Origin: Hyphomicrobiales bacterium
GTDB taxonomy: Bacteria; Pseudomonadota; Alphaproteobacteria; Rhizobiales; Aestuariivirgaceae
DNA length: 6,227 nt
Assembly (NCBI GenBank): GCA_026987255.1
Contig: JALSNA010000514.1
Location: 1 to 6,227 of the forward strand
Reading direction: 5' to 3'
The notes under the pieces are model-generated. The model worked only from the letters and a program-made list of their open reading frames with translations. It was not told the origin of the DNA and made no database searches. The position numbers and the translations under genes are program-made. Every line of letters begins with the position of its first letter. Positions within the stretch are counted from its first letter, which is position 1. This document shows, one piece after another, positions 1 through 6,051 of this stretch.

Positions 1-885
1 GGGACCGATCTTGTAGCCGGCGAGCATGATTGCGCCCACCGCACCAACGGAGGCGGCCTCCGTGGGTGAGGCCAGCCCGCCAAGGATGGAGCCGAGCACG
101 GCGACAATGAGAATGAGCGGGGCGAAGAGGGTGCCCGCCAGCTGCTTGTAGAAGGCCTTGCGGTCGCCCTGGATCAGCTCATCGGCGGGGATGGCCGGGG
201 CCTGGGAGGGGCGCAGGGTGGCGAAGGCAACCTGATAGAGCAGATACATGCCCACCAGCATCAGGCCGGGCAGCAGTGCGCCGGCGAACAGATCGTTCAC
301 CGAGACGGTGTCGGGCGCATAGTTGCCCATGGAATACTGGGCATTCTGGAAGGCCACGGAGAGCTGATCGCCGAGCAGCACCAGGACGATGGAGGGCGGG
401 ATGATCTGGCCCAGGGTGCCGGAGGCGCAGATGGTGCCGCAGGAGAAGGGGATGTTGTAGCCGCGCCGCAGCATGGTGGGCAAAGACAGAAGCCCCATGG
501 TGACCACGGTGGCGCCGACGATGCCGGTGGAGGCGGCGAGCAGGGCGCCGACGACGGTGACCGAATAGGCCAGGCCGCCGGGGCGGGCGCCAAAGGCGCG
601 GCCCATGTTGTCGAGCAGCTCCTCGGCCACCTTGGAGCGCTCCAGCATGACGCCCATGAAGACGAAGAGCGGCACGGCCACCAGCACCTCGGAGGACATG
701 ATGGAGAAGATGCGCTGCGGAAAGGCGGTGAGGATGGAGGTGTCGAAATTGCCCAGCAGAGAGCCGATGAAGGCAAAGAGCAGGCCGGTTCCGGCCAGGG
801 TGAAGGCCACCGGATAGCCCATGATGAGGAACCCCACGGCGGTGAGGAACATCAAGACGACCATGGCGGTTGAAGAGATTTCCAT
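1..885 (-). CDS. dctM: TRAP transporter large permease (DctM/FcbT3-like), C-terminus cut off by window edge
   Basis: This is the large membrane subunit of a tripartite ATP-independent periplasmic transporter, expected to form the ion-coupled translocation path in the inner membrane. The 295 visible codons encode a strongly hydrophobic protein with repeated membrane segments. Family signatures are seen at residues 155-165 (SGTLGQIIPPS) and 271-284 (LASPTEAASVGAVG). The stretch at 171-208, with GDQL and DLFAGALLPG, resembles the FcbT3 (mannitol/chloroaromatic-type) branch; this is recalled family knowledge, not a search. The ATG at 885-883 shares its A with the dctQ stop (TGATG), and a GGGAGGAAG ribosome site lies just upstream, so translation is probably coupled. 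Family members usually exceed 400 residues, so roughly a third or more lies outside the window. No frameshift is visible. The family is clear; the substrate cannot be read from this subunit. Confidence 0.95.
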   Translation of the reverse strand, partial: MEISSTAMVVLMFLTAVGFLIMGYPVAFTLAGTGLLFAFIGSLLGNFDTSILTAFPQRIFSIMSSEVLVAVPLFVFMGVMLERSKVAEELLDNMGRAFGARPGGLAYSVTVVGALLAASTGIVGATVVTMGLLSLPTMLRRGYNIPFSCGTICASGTLGQIIPPSIVLVLLGDQLSVAFQNAQYSMGNYAPDTVSVNDLFAGALLPGLMLVGMYLLYQVAFATLRPSQAPAIPADELIQGDRKAFYKQLAGTLFAPLILIVAVLGSILGGLASPTEAASVGAVGAIMLAGYKIGP

Positions 886-1457
886 CACACTTCCTCCCTG
901 ACGGCTTCCGGATCGTTCTTGCCGCGCCCATCAATGCTGGGGGGAACGGGATAGTCCGGTTCCTCGCCGCGCAGATAGCGCAGCGCCTTGAACAGCATGG
1001 CCAGGCCTTGCAGAAAGACGAGCACGGCGAAAATCCAGATGACGGTCTTGTAGGCGAAAATCAGCGGCAGGCCGGAGCCTTCGGTGGAGCCCTCCAGAAC
1101 CTTCCAGGCATTGATGACGTAATCCCAGGACAGCCACAGGGTGGCGATGCTCACCGGCAGCAGAAAGATGAGGGTGCCGATGACATCGACGATGGCCTTG
1201 TAGCGCGGCGAGGCCTCGCCATAGATCACGTCCACCCGCACATGGCCGCCGTGCATGAGGGTATAGCCTGCGCCGATCATGAAGATGAGGCCGTGCATGT
1301 ACCAGATGGATTCCTGCATGGCGATGTTGCCGATGGCGAAGACATAGCGCATCACGACCACCAGGAACTGCACCAGCACCATGGCCAGCGCCACCCAGGC
1401 CATGCCGTGGCCAATGCGTTCGTTGATGCGGTCGATGAAACGTATGTAGGCAAGCAT
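885..1457 (-). CDS. dctQ: TRAP transporter small permease (DctQ/FcbT2-like)
   Basis: This is the small membrane subunit of the TRAP transporter, which pairs with DctM in the inner membrane and helps dock the loaded binding protein. The 190-residue product has four predicted membrane segments at about residues 17-40, 50-70, 88-110 and 134-157. The HVRVDV motif (72-77) after the second segment is typical of DctQ. The polar C-terminal tail (161-190) is rich in Pro, Asp and Glu and probably cytoplasmic. The start at 1457 is supported by AAGGAGG at 1464-1470, seven bases upstream. The stop overlaps the dctM start by one base. It lies 119 bp downstream of dctP in the same direction, separated by a hairpin. 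The length is normal for the family. Sequence conservation in DctQ is low, so the call leans on topology, the motif and context, which agree. Confidence 0.94.
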   Translation of the reverse strand: MLAYIRFIDRINERIGHGMAWVALAMVLVQFLVVVMRYVFAIGNIAMQESIWYMHGLIFMIGAGYTLMHGGHVRVDVIYGEASPRYKAIVDVIGTLIFLLPVSIATLWLSWDYVINAWKVLEGSTEGSGLPLIFAYKTVIWIFAVLVFLQGLAMLFKALRYLRGEEPDYPVPPSIDGRGKNDPEAVREEV

Positions 1458-1516
1458 GATCCGCCTCCTTGACGCATGAAGAGGCGCGCCGGACCGCTCA
1501 AGGGGCGCACCGCGTG

Positions 1517-1552
1517 GGGAAAAGGCCGGGACTGTTCCCCCGGCCTTTTCCC
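1517..1552 (-). promoter_or_regulatory. Intercistronic hairpin between dctP and dctQ
   Basis: A perfect 14-bp inverted repeat pairs 1517-1530 with 1539-1552 (GGGAAAAGGCCGGG and its complement), leaving an 8-nt loop. It lies 24 bases beyond the dctP stop and about 60 bases before the dctQ start. Read in the operon direction (minus strand) no U-run follows the stem, so it is unlikely to be a complete intrinsic terminator. Read on the plus strand the stem is followed by TGCTTTTT, which looks like a terminator, but no plus-strand gene ends here. A role in protecting the dctP mRNA 3' end, or in partial termination so that binding protein exceeds permease, is an inference from how TRAP and ABC operons often behave. 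Confidence 0.75.
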
Positions 1553-1576
1553 TGCTTTTTCGTGGTCTTGCCCCGC

Positions 1577-2656
1577 CTACTTCACGAGAGCGCGTTTTTC
1601 GGCATAGGCGACATCGGAGATCTCCGTCCAGCCCTGGACGCGCTTCTTGAAGTCCATGAAGCTGGCGTAGATCTTCTTGGCCATGGGCGAGGACTGGCCG
1701 GCCTTGGCCATGACATCCTTGGAGGCCTCGCCGAAGCCCTTGAAGATCTCGTCGGAGAACTCGTGCAGCTTGACGCCATGCTTGGTGATCAGGGTGTTCA
1801 GGGCAGCGCCGTTGTTGGCGTTGAACTCGGCCAGATCGTAGGAGTTCTCCGCCTGGGCGCAGGACTCGAAGAGCGACTGGTCGGCCTTGGACAGGCTGTC
1901 CCAGAACTTCTTGGAGATGCCCAGCGACAGCATGGTGCCCGGCTCATGGAAGCCCGGATAATAGTAATGCTTGGTGACCTTGTAGAAACCGAAGGCCAGA
2001 TCGTTCCACGGACCGACCCACTCGGTGGCGTCGATGGTGCCGGCCTGCAGGGCGGGCATGATCTCGCCGCCGGCCAGGGTCAGGGCGGTGGCGCCGATGG
2101 CGTTGAGCACGTCGCCGCCGAGGCCCGGCATGCGCATCTTGAGGCCCTTGAAGTCCTCCAGGGTCTTCACTTCCTTGCGGAACCAGCCGCCCATCTGCAC
2201 GCCGGAGTTGCCGCATGGCAGACCCTTGACGCCGAAGTTCGCGCCCAGCTCGTCCCACAGTTTCTGGCCGCCGCCATGGAACAGCCAGGCGTTCATCTCG
2301 TTGGCGGTGAAGCCGAAGGGCACGGCGGAATAGAAGGCAAAGCCCATGTCCTTGCCCTTGTAGTAGTAATCGGCGGAGTGATAGAGCTCGGCGGTGCCTT
2401 CCTGCACGGCGTCCAGGCACTTGAGCGGATGGACCAGCTCCTTGCCGGCATAGACGCGGATCTTGAAGCGGCCATCGGAGGCGGTCTCGACGCGCTTGGC
2501 AAAGCGGGCGGCGGCGGTGCCCAGGCCGGGGAAGTTCTTCGGCCAGGAGGTGACCATTTTCAGGTGGCGTGTGCCCGAGGCAATGGCCGGTGTGGCCAGG
2601 GTGGCGGCCGCGGCGGCGCCGAGCCCGGCGGTCTTGATGAAATTGCGACGATCCAT
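1577..2656 (-). CDS. dctP: TRAP transporter periplasmic substrate-binding protein, TakP/FcbT1-like, with Tat-type signal
   Basis: This is the periplasmic receptor of the TRAP system; it binds the solute and delivers it to DctQM. The 359-residue product starts with a twin-arginine signal (D-R-R-N-F-I-K at 2-8, Ala-rich core, likely cleavage after A24-I25-A26). The mature part follows the DctP fold. It carries Q154 in GVQMGGWF, R175 in LKMRMPG, and E212-W213 in DATEWVGPW. From memory of the TakP crystal structures, the equivalent Gln, Arg and Glu-Trp residues hold a metal ion and the carboxylate of a 2-oxo acid; related proteins bind lactate or other organic acids. A 2-oxo or 2-hydroxy acid ligand is therefore likely, but it is an inference. 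The start at 2656 has an AGGGAG ribosome site a short distance upstream and places the signal peptide correctly. It is the first gene of dctPQM, behind a long structured leader. Confidence 0.95.
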   Translation of the reverse strand: MDRRNFIKTAGLGAAAAATLATPAIASGTRHLKMVTSWPKNFPGLGTAAARFAKRVETASDGRFKIRVYAGKELVHPLKCLDAVQEGTAELYHSADYYYKGKDMGFAFYSAVPFGFTANEMNAWLFHGGGQKLWDELGANFGVKGLPCGNSGVQMGGWFRKEVKTLEDFKGLKMRMPGLGGDVLNAIGATALTLAGGEIMPALQAGTIDATEWVGPWNDLAFGFYKVTKHYYYPGFHEPGTMLSLGISKKFWDSLSKADQSLFESCAQAENSYDLAEFNANNGAALNTLITKHGVKLHEFSDEIFKGFGEASKDVMAKAGQSSPMAKKIYASFMDFKKRVQGWTEISDVAYAEKRALVK

Positions 2657-2685
2657 GTGAAATCTCCCTGCTGTTTTCCTGTCGC

Positions 2686-2720
2686 GGGCTCACGGATGCC
2701 GTTGCGGCCAGGGTGAGCCC
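2686..2720 (-). promoter_or_regulatory. Two-tier hairpin in the dctP leader
   Basis: An 8-bp perfect inverted repeat, GGGCTCAC (2686-2693) with GTGAGCCC (2713-2720), encloses a second small stem, GCCG (2698-2701) with CGGC (2705-2708) and a 3-nt loop. A 4x4 internal loop separates the two stems. It ends 29 bases upstream of the dctP start codon, just ahead of the ribosome site. If the transcript starts further upstream, this would fold in the 5' leader of the operon mRNA. It does not match a riboswitch I recognise. It could be a protein-binding DNA site, an mRNA stabiliser or a translation control element; the sequence alone does not decide. Confidence 0.5.
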
Positions 2721-2872
2721 AGGCAGCCGCAAAGGGGGCGCATTGATGCGGTGGCGTTGAAAAGCCGTGCAGTTCCGGGCGGCATTGATCGTGACGTGTT
2801 CTCTGGATTGTTGTTCCCAGCTCGCGCCCGGTTTTGCGCGTCTTCCCAGCCAATTGCGCCTGCGGCAAGGCT

Positions 2873-2901
2873 ACTTAAGCCCAATCACAAGGGGCAATCA
2901 A
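2873..2901 (-). promoter_or_regulatory. Candidate sigma70-type promoter for dctPQM
   Basis: On the minus strand TTGATT (2901-2896) and TTAAGT (2878-2873) are separated by 17 bases. The -35 match is moderate (4 of 6) and the -10 match is poor (3 of 6). It would give a leader of about 210 nt before dctP that includes the two-tier hairpin. It is the best spaced pair I found in the 299-bp gap, but chance pairs of this quality are common. Confidence 0.25.
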
Positions 2902-2905
2902 GGAG

Positions 2906-2943
2906 AAAAACCGCTGCAGGGCCGCAAGGGAAAGGGCTTGCCC
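2906..2943 (-). terminator. Weak candidate terminator after the histidine kinase gene
   Basis: Just past the kinase stop (2956), the minus strand has GCAAG (2941-2937) pairing with CTTGC (2928-2924) around an 8-nt loop. Two further G-C pairs are possible across a bulge, and a run of five T (2910-2906) follows. The T-run starts about 13 bases after the 5-bp stem, which is further than usual, so this is a poor intrinsic terminator. It could still mark the boundary between the kinase and the TRAP operon. Confidence 0.28.
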
Positions 2944-2955
2944 GCGGGATGATCC

Positions 2956-4764
2956 TCAGGCCGCCATGGCGCCGGTATCGTCCTCGTCTTCGATGACGCG
3001 GCTGGCCGGCAGGGTGAAGCTGGCGGTGCAGCCCTTGCCCGGCTGCGATTCCAGGATCAGGTTGCCGCCATGCAGGCGCATCAGCGAACGGGCGATGGCC
3101 AGGCCCAGGCCGATGCCGTCGTGACGGCGCGAGAGGCTGCCGTCGGCCTGGCAGAAGGGCTCGAATATCCTTTCCATGTCCTGCTCGCTGATGCCGATGC
3201 CGGTATCGATGACGCTGACGCGCACGCCGCCATCCTCCTCGCGGGCGATGCGCACGCGCACCGAGCCTTCATTGGTGAACTTCACGGCATTGACCAACAG
3301 GTTGGACAGAACCTGCCGCAGGCGGCCCATGTCGCCCCTGACGGTGAGCGTATCGGGCGCATCGAGCTTCAGCTCCAGACCCTGGGCGCGCGCGTCCATG
3401 CGAATCTGGCGCAAGGCGATGTCGGCCAGCTCCACCAGATCGACCTCCTGCTCTATCAGCTTGATCTTGTTGCGCTCGAAGCGGGTGTAATCGAGGATGT
3501 CGTTGATCAGCATTTCCAGCTGGCGCGAGCCTTCATGGATGTGGCTGGAAAACTCCTTGTATTTTTCATTCAGCGGGCCGAAGGCCTCGTTGACCAGCAT
3601 TTCGGAGAAGCCGACCATGGCGTTGAGCGGGGTGCGCAGCTCGTGGCTGATGACGGCCAGGAAGTTGGACTTGGCGCGCGATTCGTTCTCCGCCGCCTCC
3701 TTGTCGCGGCGCAGGCGCTGTTCATGGAGGTGCTGGGCGGTGATATCGCTGGCCACGCCGCGATAGCCCCGGAAAACGCCCTCATCATCGAACAGGGGGC
3801 GGGCATTCATGCGGAACCAGTAATCCTTGCCGCGGATTTTCGCCGGCAGGACGATGTTTTCGATGGGTTTGCCGATCAAGGTGTCGGTGAAGAAGCGCTT
3901 CCACTCCCCGTCATTCTCCCTGCATCCGAGGAGTTCATGAAGGGGGGTGCCGGTGATCTTGCCGCCGGGCAGGCCCAGAAGATCCTGCAGGCGCCTGGAG
4001 GCATAGGTGATCTCGCCGCTCGTGCCGGTTTCCCACAGCCAGTCGCTGGCGCCGTTTTCAAAATCGTTGAGCAGCAGCTTGATGATGTTCTTGCGCCGCT
4101 CCAGCTCGGCGGTGCTGCGGGCCATGCGCAGGGTGTCCTGATAGCGCATGTAGACGATCAGGCTGAGGGCAGAAGCATAGACAATCACCATGACGGCATA
4201 GGCCAGCCCTATCGGACTGGACAAATTGGTGTATGCCGAATAGCCAAGGGCGGCAGCTGGTATGGAGATATAGGCCAGGGCGGCCAGGGGGGCCTGGGCC
4301 ATGCGGAACGACCCCAAGGAGAAGGCGCCCAGGGTCATGGAGGCGATGAGGACGCGCAGGTCATGAGGAGCCTCGGCGAAGAAGGACAGGGGCAGGGCGG
4401 CCCAGGTCGCGCCCAGCAAGATGCCCTGGATGCGCACGCTGAAAATGTAGCGGGCGGCGCAGTTCTTGTTCAGGCAGTGGGAGGCGGCCAGGCGCCAATG
4501 GATCAGAACGAGGATGGAAATGGCGATGTTGACGCCGCTCCACAGGAACAGGGAGCCTTCGGGGACGTGATTGCGGGCGACCATGAACAGGGCCAGGGAA
4601 ATGACGATATTGAGCAATATGGTCCAGGGCGTCATGCGCATGATGGAGCGCGCCTGGCGGGCCTGCAGGCGCAGGCTCTCTTCTTCCGTCATGAAGGCCT
4701 TGATGGACGCGGCGCGGTGATTGTGTTTTCTGATTCTGCCCAGCAGTTTCCCGATCGTGTTCAT
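2956..4764 (-). CDS. Membrane-bound PAS-domain sensor histidine kinase (hybrid receiver absent)
   Basis: This is a sensor kinase expected to autophosphorylate on His and pass phosphate to a separate response regulator. The 602 residues show a basic cytoplasmic N-terminus (1-46), about six membrane helices (roughly 47-64, 71-89, 107-129, 135-152, 155-175, 185-206) and a charged linker. A PAS domain (about 236-343) follows, ending in the typical GYRGVASDIT. The HisKA helix has SHELRTPLN with phospho-acceptor H374, followed by the HATPase domain. That domain shows an N-box (N487, N492), G1 (DTGIGI, 520-525), an F-box (FEPF, 534-537) and G2 (GIGLGLAI, 550-557). All catalytic motifs are intact. 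The HisKA stretch FGPL, Y402 and LINDILD resembles alphaproteobacterial DivJ/PleC-like kinases. No receiver domain or adjacent regulator is visible. The start at 4764 has only a weak ribosome site (GGGG, 10 bases upstream); M25 is an alternative. The signal sensed is unknown. Confidence 0.93.
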   Translation of the reverse strand: MNTIGKLLGRIRKHNHRAASIKAFMTEEESLRLQARQARSIMRMTPWTILLNIVISLALFMVARNHVPEGSLFLWSGVNIAISILVLIHWRLAASHCLNKNCAARYIFSVRIQGILLGATWAALPLSFFAEAPHDLRVLIASMTLGAFSLGSFRMAQAPLAALAYISIPAAALGYSAYTNLSSPIGLAYAVMVIVYASALSLIVYMRYQDTLRMARSTAELERRKNIIKLLLNDFENGASDWLWETGTSGEITYASRRLQDLLGLPGGKITGTPLHELLGCRENDGEWKRFFTDTLIGKPIENIVLPAKIRGKDYWFRMNARPLFDDEGVFRGYRGVASDITAQHLHEQRLRRDKEAAENESRAKSNFLAVISHELRTPLNAMVGFSEMLVNEAFGPLNEKYKEFSSHIHEGSRQLEMLINDILDYTRFERNKIKLIEQEVDLVELADIALRQIRMDARAQGLELKLDAPDTLTVRGDMGRLRQVLSNLLVNAVKFTNEGSVRVRIAREEDGGVRVSVIDTGIGISEQDMERIFEPFCQADGSLSRRHDGIGLGLAIARSLMRLHGGNLILESQPGKGCTASFTLPASRVIEDEDDTGAMAA

Positions 4765-4808
4765 GGTCTTGCCCCGGCATCCCTTCCCCGGTTGAGTTTG
4801 TGGCCGAA

Positions 4809-4814
4809 ATCATA
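4809..4814 (-). promoter_or_regulatory. Candidate -10 element for the histidine kinase gene
   Basis: On the minus strand TATGAT (4814-4809) matches five of six bases of the sigma70 -10 consensus. Transcription would begin near 4802, about 38 bases before the kinase start codon, a sensible leader length. No good -35 hexamer stands 16-18 bases upstream, so the call rests on the -10 and its position. Confidence 0.3.
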
Positions 4815-4875
4815 ATCCAGGGGCGTTTAACAAAAGGATGGGGCGGAGAGGACAAATGAGATCCTGGTAAAGCAA

Positions 4876-4912
4876 GCATGAAAAACTGCGCTGGCAATTT
4901 AGGTTTTCATGC
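4876..4912. repeat. 9-bp inverted repeat in the divergent promoter region
   Basis: GCATGAAAA (4876-4884) is repeated in inverted form as TTTTCATGC (4904-4912), perfectly, with a 19-base spacer. It lies in the 198-bp gap between the divergently transcribed kinase and SPFH genes, ending about 50 bases before the SPFH start. It could be a pair of half-sites for a regulator, about 28 bp centre to centre, or a hairpin in the SPFH leader. I saw no clear promoter for the SPFH gene in this gap. Confidence 0.5.
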
Positions 4913-4962
4913 CCGTTTGTGGTAGGAATGGAGACGGAATCACGGATTGCGGAGGAAAACTC

Positions 4963-5898
4963 ATGCTGCAAGGCATCTCCATTGTCGTTCTGGTGCTTGT
5001 TGCCCTGGTGCTGCTCACTCTTTACAAGGGTATCGTCATCGTTCCGCAAGGATATAATTACACCATCGAGCGGTTCGGGAAATATATCACCACCCTGCAG
5101 CCGGGTTTTCACATCATCATCCCCTTCTTCGACCGCATCTCCAACAAGGCCAACATGATGGAGCAGGTGCTGGAGATCCCCAGCCAGGAGATCATCACCA
5201 AGGACAACGCCATGGTGCAGGTGGATGGGGTGGCTTTCTATCAGATCATCGACGCGGCCAGCGCCACCTACGAGGTCTCGCGGCTGGAATATGCCATGAT
5301 CAACCTGGTCATGACCAATATCCGCACGGTCATGGGCTCGATGGATCTCGACCAGCTGCTGTCGCACCGTGACCAGATCAACCACAGCATTCTTTCGGTG
5401 GTGGACGAGGCGGCGGGCCCGTGGGGCGTCAAGGTGACGCGCATCGAGATCAAGGACATCCTGCCGCCCAACGAACTGGTGGACGCCATGGCCCAGCAGA
5501 TGATTGCCGAGCGCAACAAGCGCGCCACCATCTTGCAATCGGAAGGGGTGCGCCAGTCGGCCATCCTGGAGGCGGAGGGCCAGAAGCAGTCGCAGATCCT
5601 CAAGGCCGAGGGCGAAAGGGAGGCGGCCTTCCGCGAGGCCGAGGCGCGCGAGAGGCTGGCGGCAGCCGAGGCCAAGGCCACCGAGGTGGTCTCCAGGGCC
5701 ATTGGCGAGGGGGATGTGCGGGCGATCAACTATTTCGTCGCCAACAACTACGTCAAGGCGCTGGAGAAGCTGGCTTCGGCGCCCAACCAGAAGGTGCTGA
5801 TGATGCCGCTGGAGGCCTCATCGGTCATCGGTTCCATTGCCGGAATTTCCGAACTGGCGAAAGAGGCCTTCGGCAAGGATGGCGGCAAGACTTCATGA
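4963..5898 (+). CDS. qmcA: SPFH/Band 7 (stomatin-like) membrane protein, QmcA family
   Basis: This is a membrane-anchored SPFH protein of the prohibitin/stomatin superfamily. Such proteins form large ring- or cage-like oligomers, and the QmcA/slipin branch is linked to membrane microdomains and FtsH-related quality control. The 311-residue product has one N-terminal membrane helix (about 3-20), then the Band 7 domain (about 22-170) with [14 protein letters not shown] and [15 protein letters not shown] long Ala/Glu/Lys-rich coiled coil follows (about 175-245). The conserved tail contains [15 protein letters not shown] (277-291). The length is close to E. coli QmcA (about 305). I chose ATG 4963 because GGAGG at 4951-4955 is correctly spaced and the membrane helix begins at once; the in-frame ATG at 4909 has no comparable site and would add 18 residues of atypical sequence. 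The NfeD-type gene downstream is the usual partner. Confidence 0.94.
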   Translation: MLQGISIVVLVLVALVLLTLYKGIVIVPQGYNYTIERFGKYITTLQPGFHIIIPFFDRISNKANMMEQVLEIPSQEIITKDNAMVQVDGVAFYQIIDAASATYEVSRLEYAMINLVMTNIRTVMGSMDLDQLLSHRDQINHSILSVVDEAAGPWGVKVTRIEIKDILPPNELVDAMAQQMIAERNKRATILQSEGVRQSAILEAEGQKQSQILKAEGEREAAFREAEARERLAAAEAKATEVVSRAIGEGDVRAINYFVANNYVKALEKLASAPNQKVLMMPLEASSVIGSIAGISELAKEAFGKDGGKTS

Positions 5899-5947
5899 GC
5901 CTGCGCGGAGAGGACAGATGGGCATCTCCATCAACTTGTCTCAAAGA

Positions 5948-6006
5948 CCATCCTCATCCCCTGCCAAGAGCCCATGACCTGGGTGGTTGGCAGGGGGTGA
6001 GGATGG
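5948..6006. repeat. Long imperfect palindrome between the SPFH and NfeD genes
   Basis: The arms 5948-5967 and 5987-6006 are complementary over 20 positions with a single G-T wobble, at 5957 (T) opposite 5997 (G). The 19-base centre contains a further CCCA/TGGG stem (5971-5974 with 5980-5983). The whole therefore folds as a nearly continuous hairpin of 59 bases. No T-run follows, so it is not a standard terminator. Size, symmetry and the intergenic position suggest a dispersed REP-like palindromic element or an RNA-processing site inside the operon; I cannot test copy number here. The rest of the 153-bp gap (5899-6051) holds only a small 5-bp hairpin (5917-5921 with 5928-5932) and the ribosome site of the next gene. 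Confidence 0.8.
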
Positions 6007-6051
6007 ACGCGCAAGCGTTTTCAGATACCCCCAGATGGCGGAGAGTGGGCC

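Noticed and set aside
1469..2716. 415-codon open frame on the plus strand opposite dctP
   Set aside because: It is in exact codon register with dctP. In that register its stops would correspond to sense TTA, CTA and TCA, which GC-rich genes rarely use. The translation is low-complexity Gly/Ala/Leu/His-rich with no family signature, while dctP is unmistakable.
2834..2853. Possible sigma54 site upstream of dctP (minus strand, GG-N10-GC)
   Set aside because: The GG and GC have the right spacing and TTGGC is present, but the TT before the GC and most other conserved bases are missing, and no sigma54 activator gene is in the window.
3070..4815. 581-codon open frame on the plus strand opposite the histidine kinase
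   Set aside because: The register and cause are the same: it aligns codon for codon with the kinase, and rare TTA/CTA/TCA use keeps it open. The kinase motifs are intact on the minus strand.
4909..4962. Upstream in-frame ATG extending the SPFH protein by 18 residues
   Set aside because: It lacks a well-placed ribosome site and starts inside the inverted repeat. ATG 4963 has GGAGG at the right distance and begins directly with the membrane helix.
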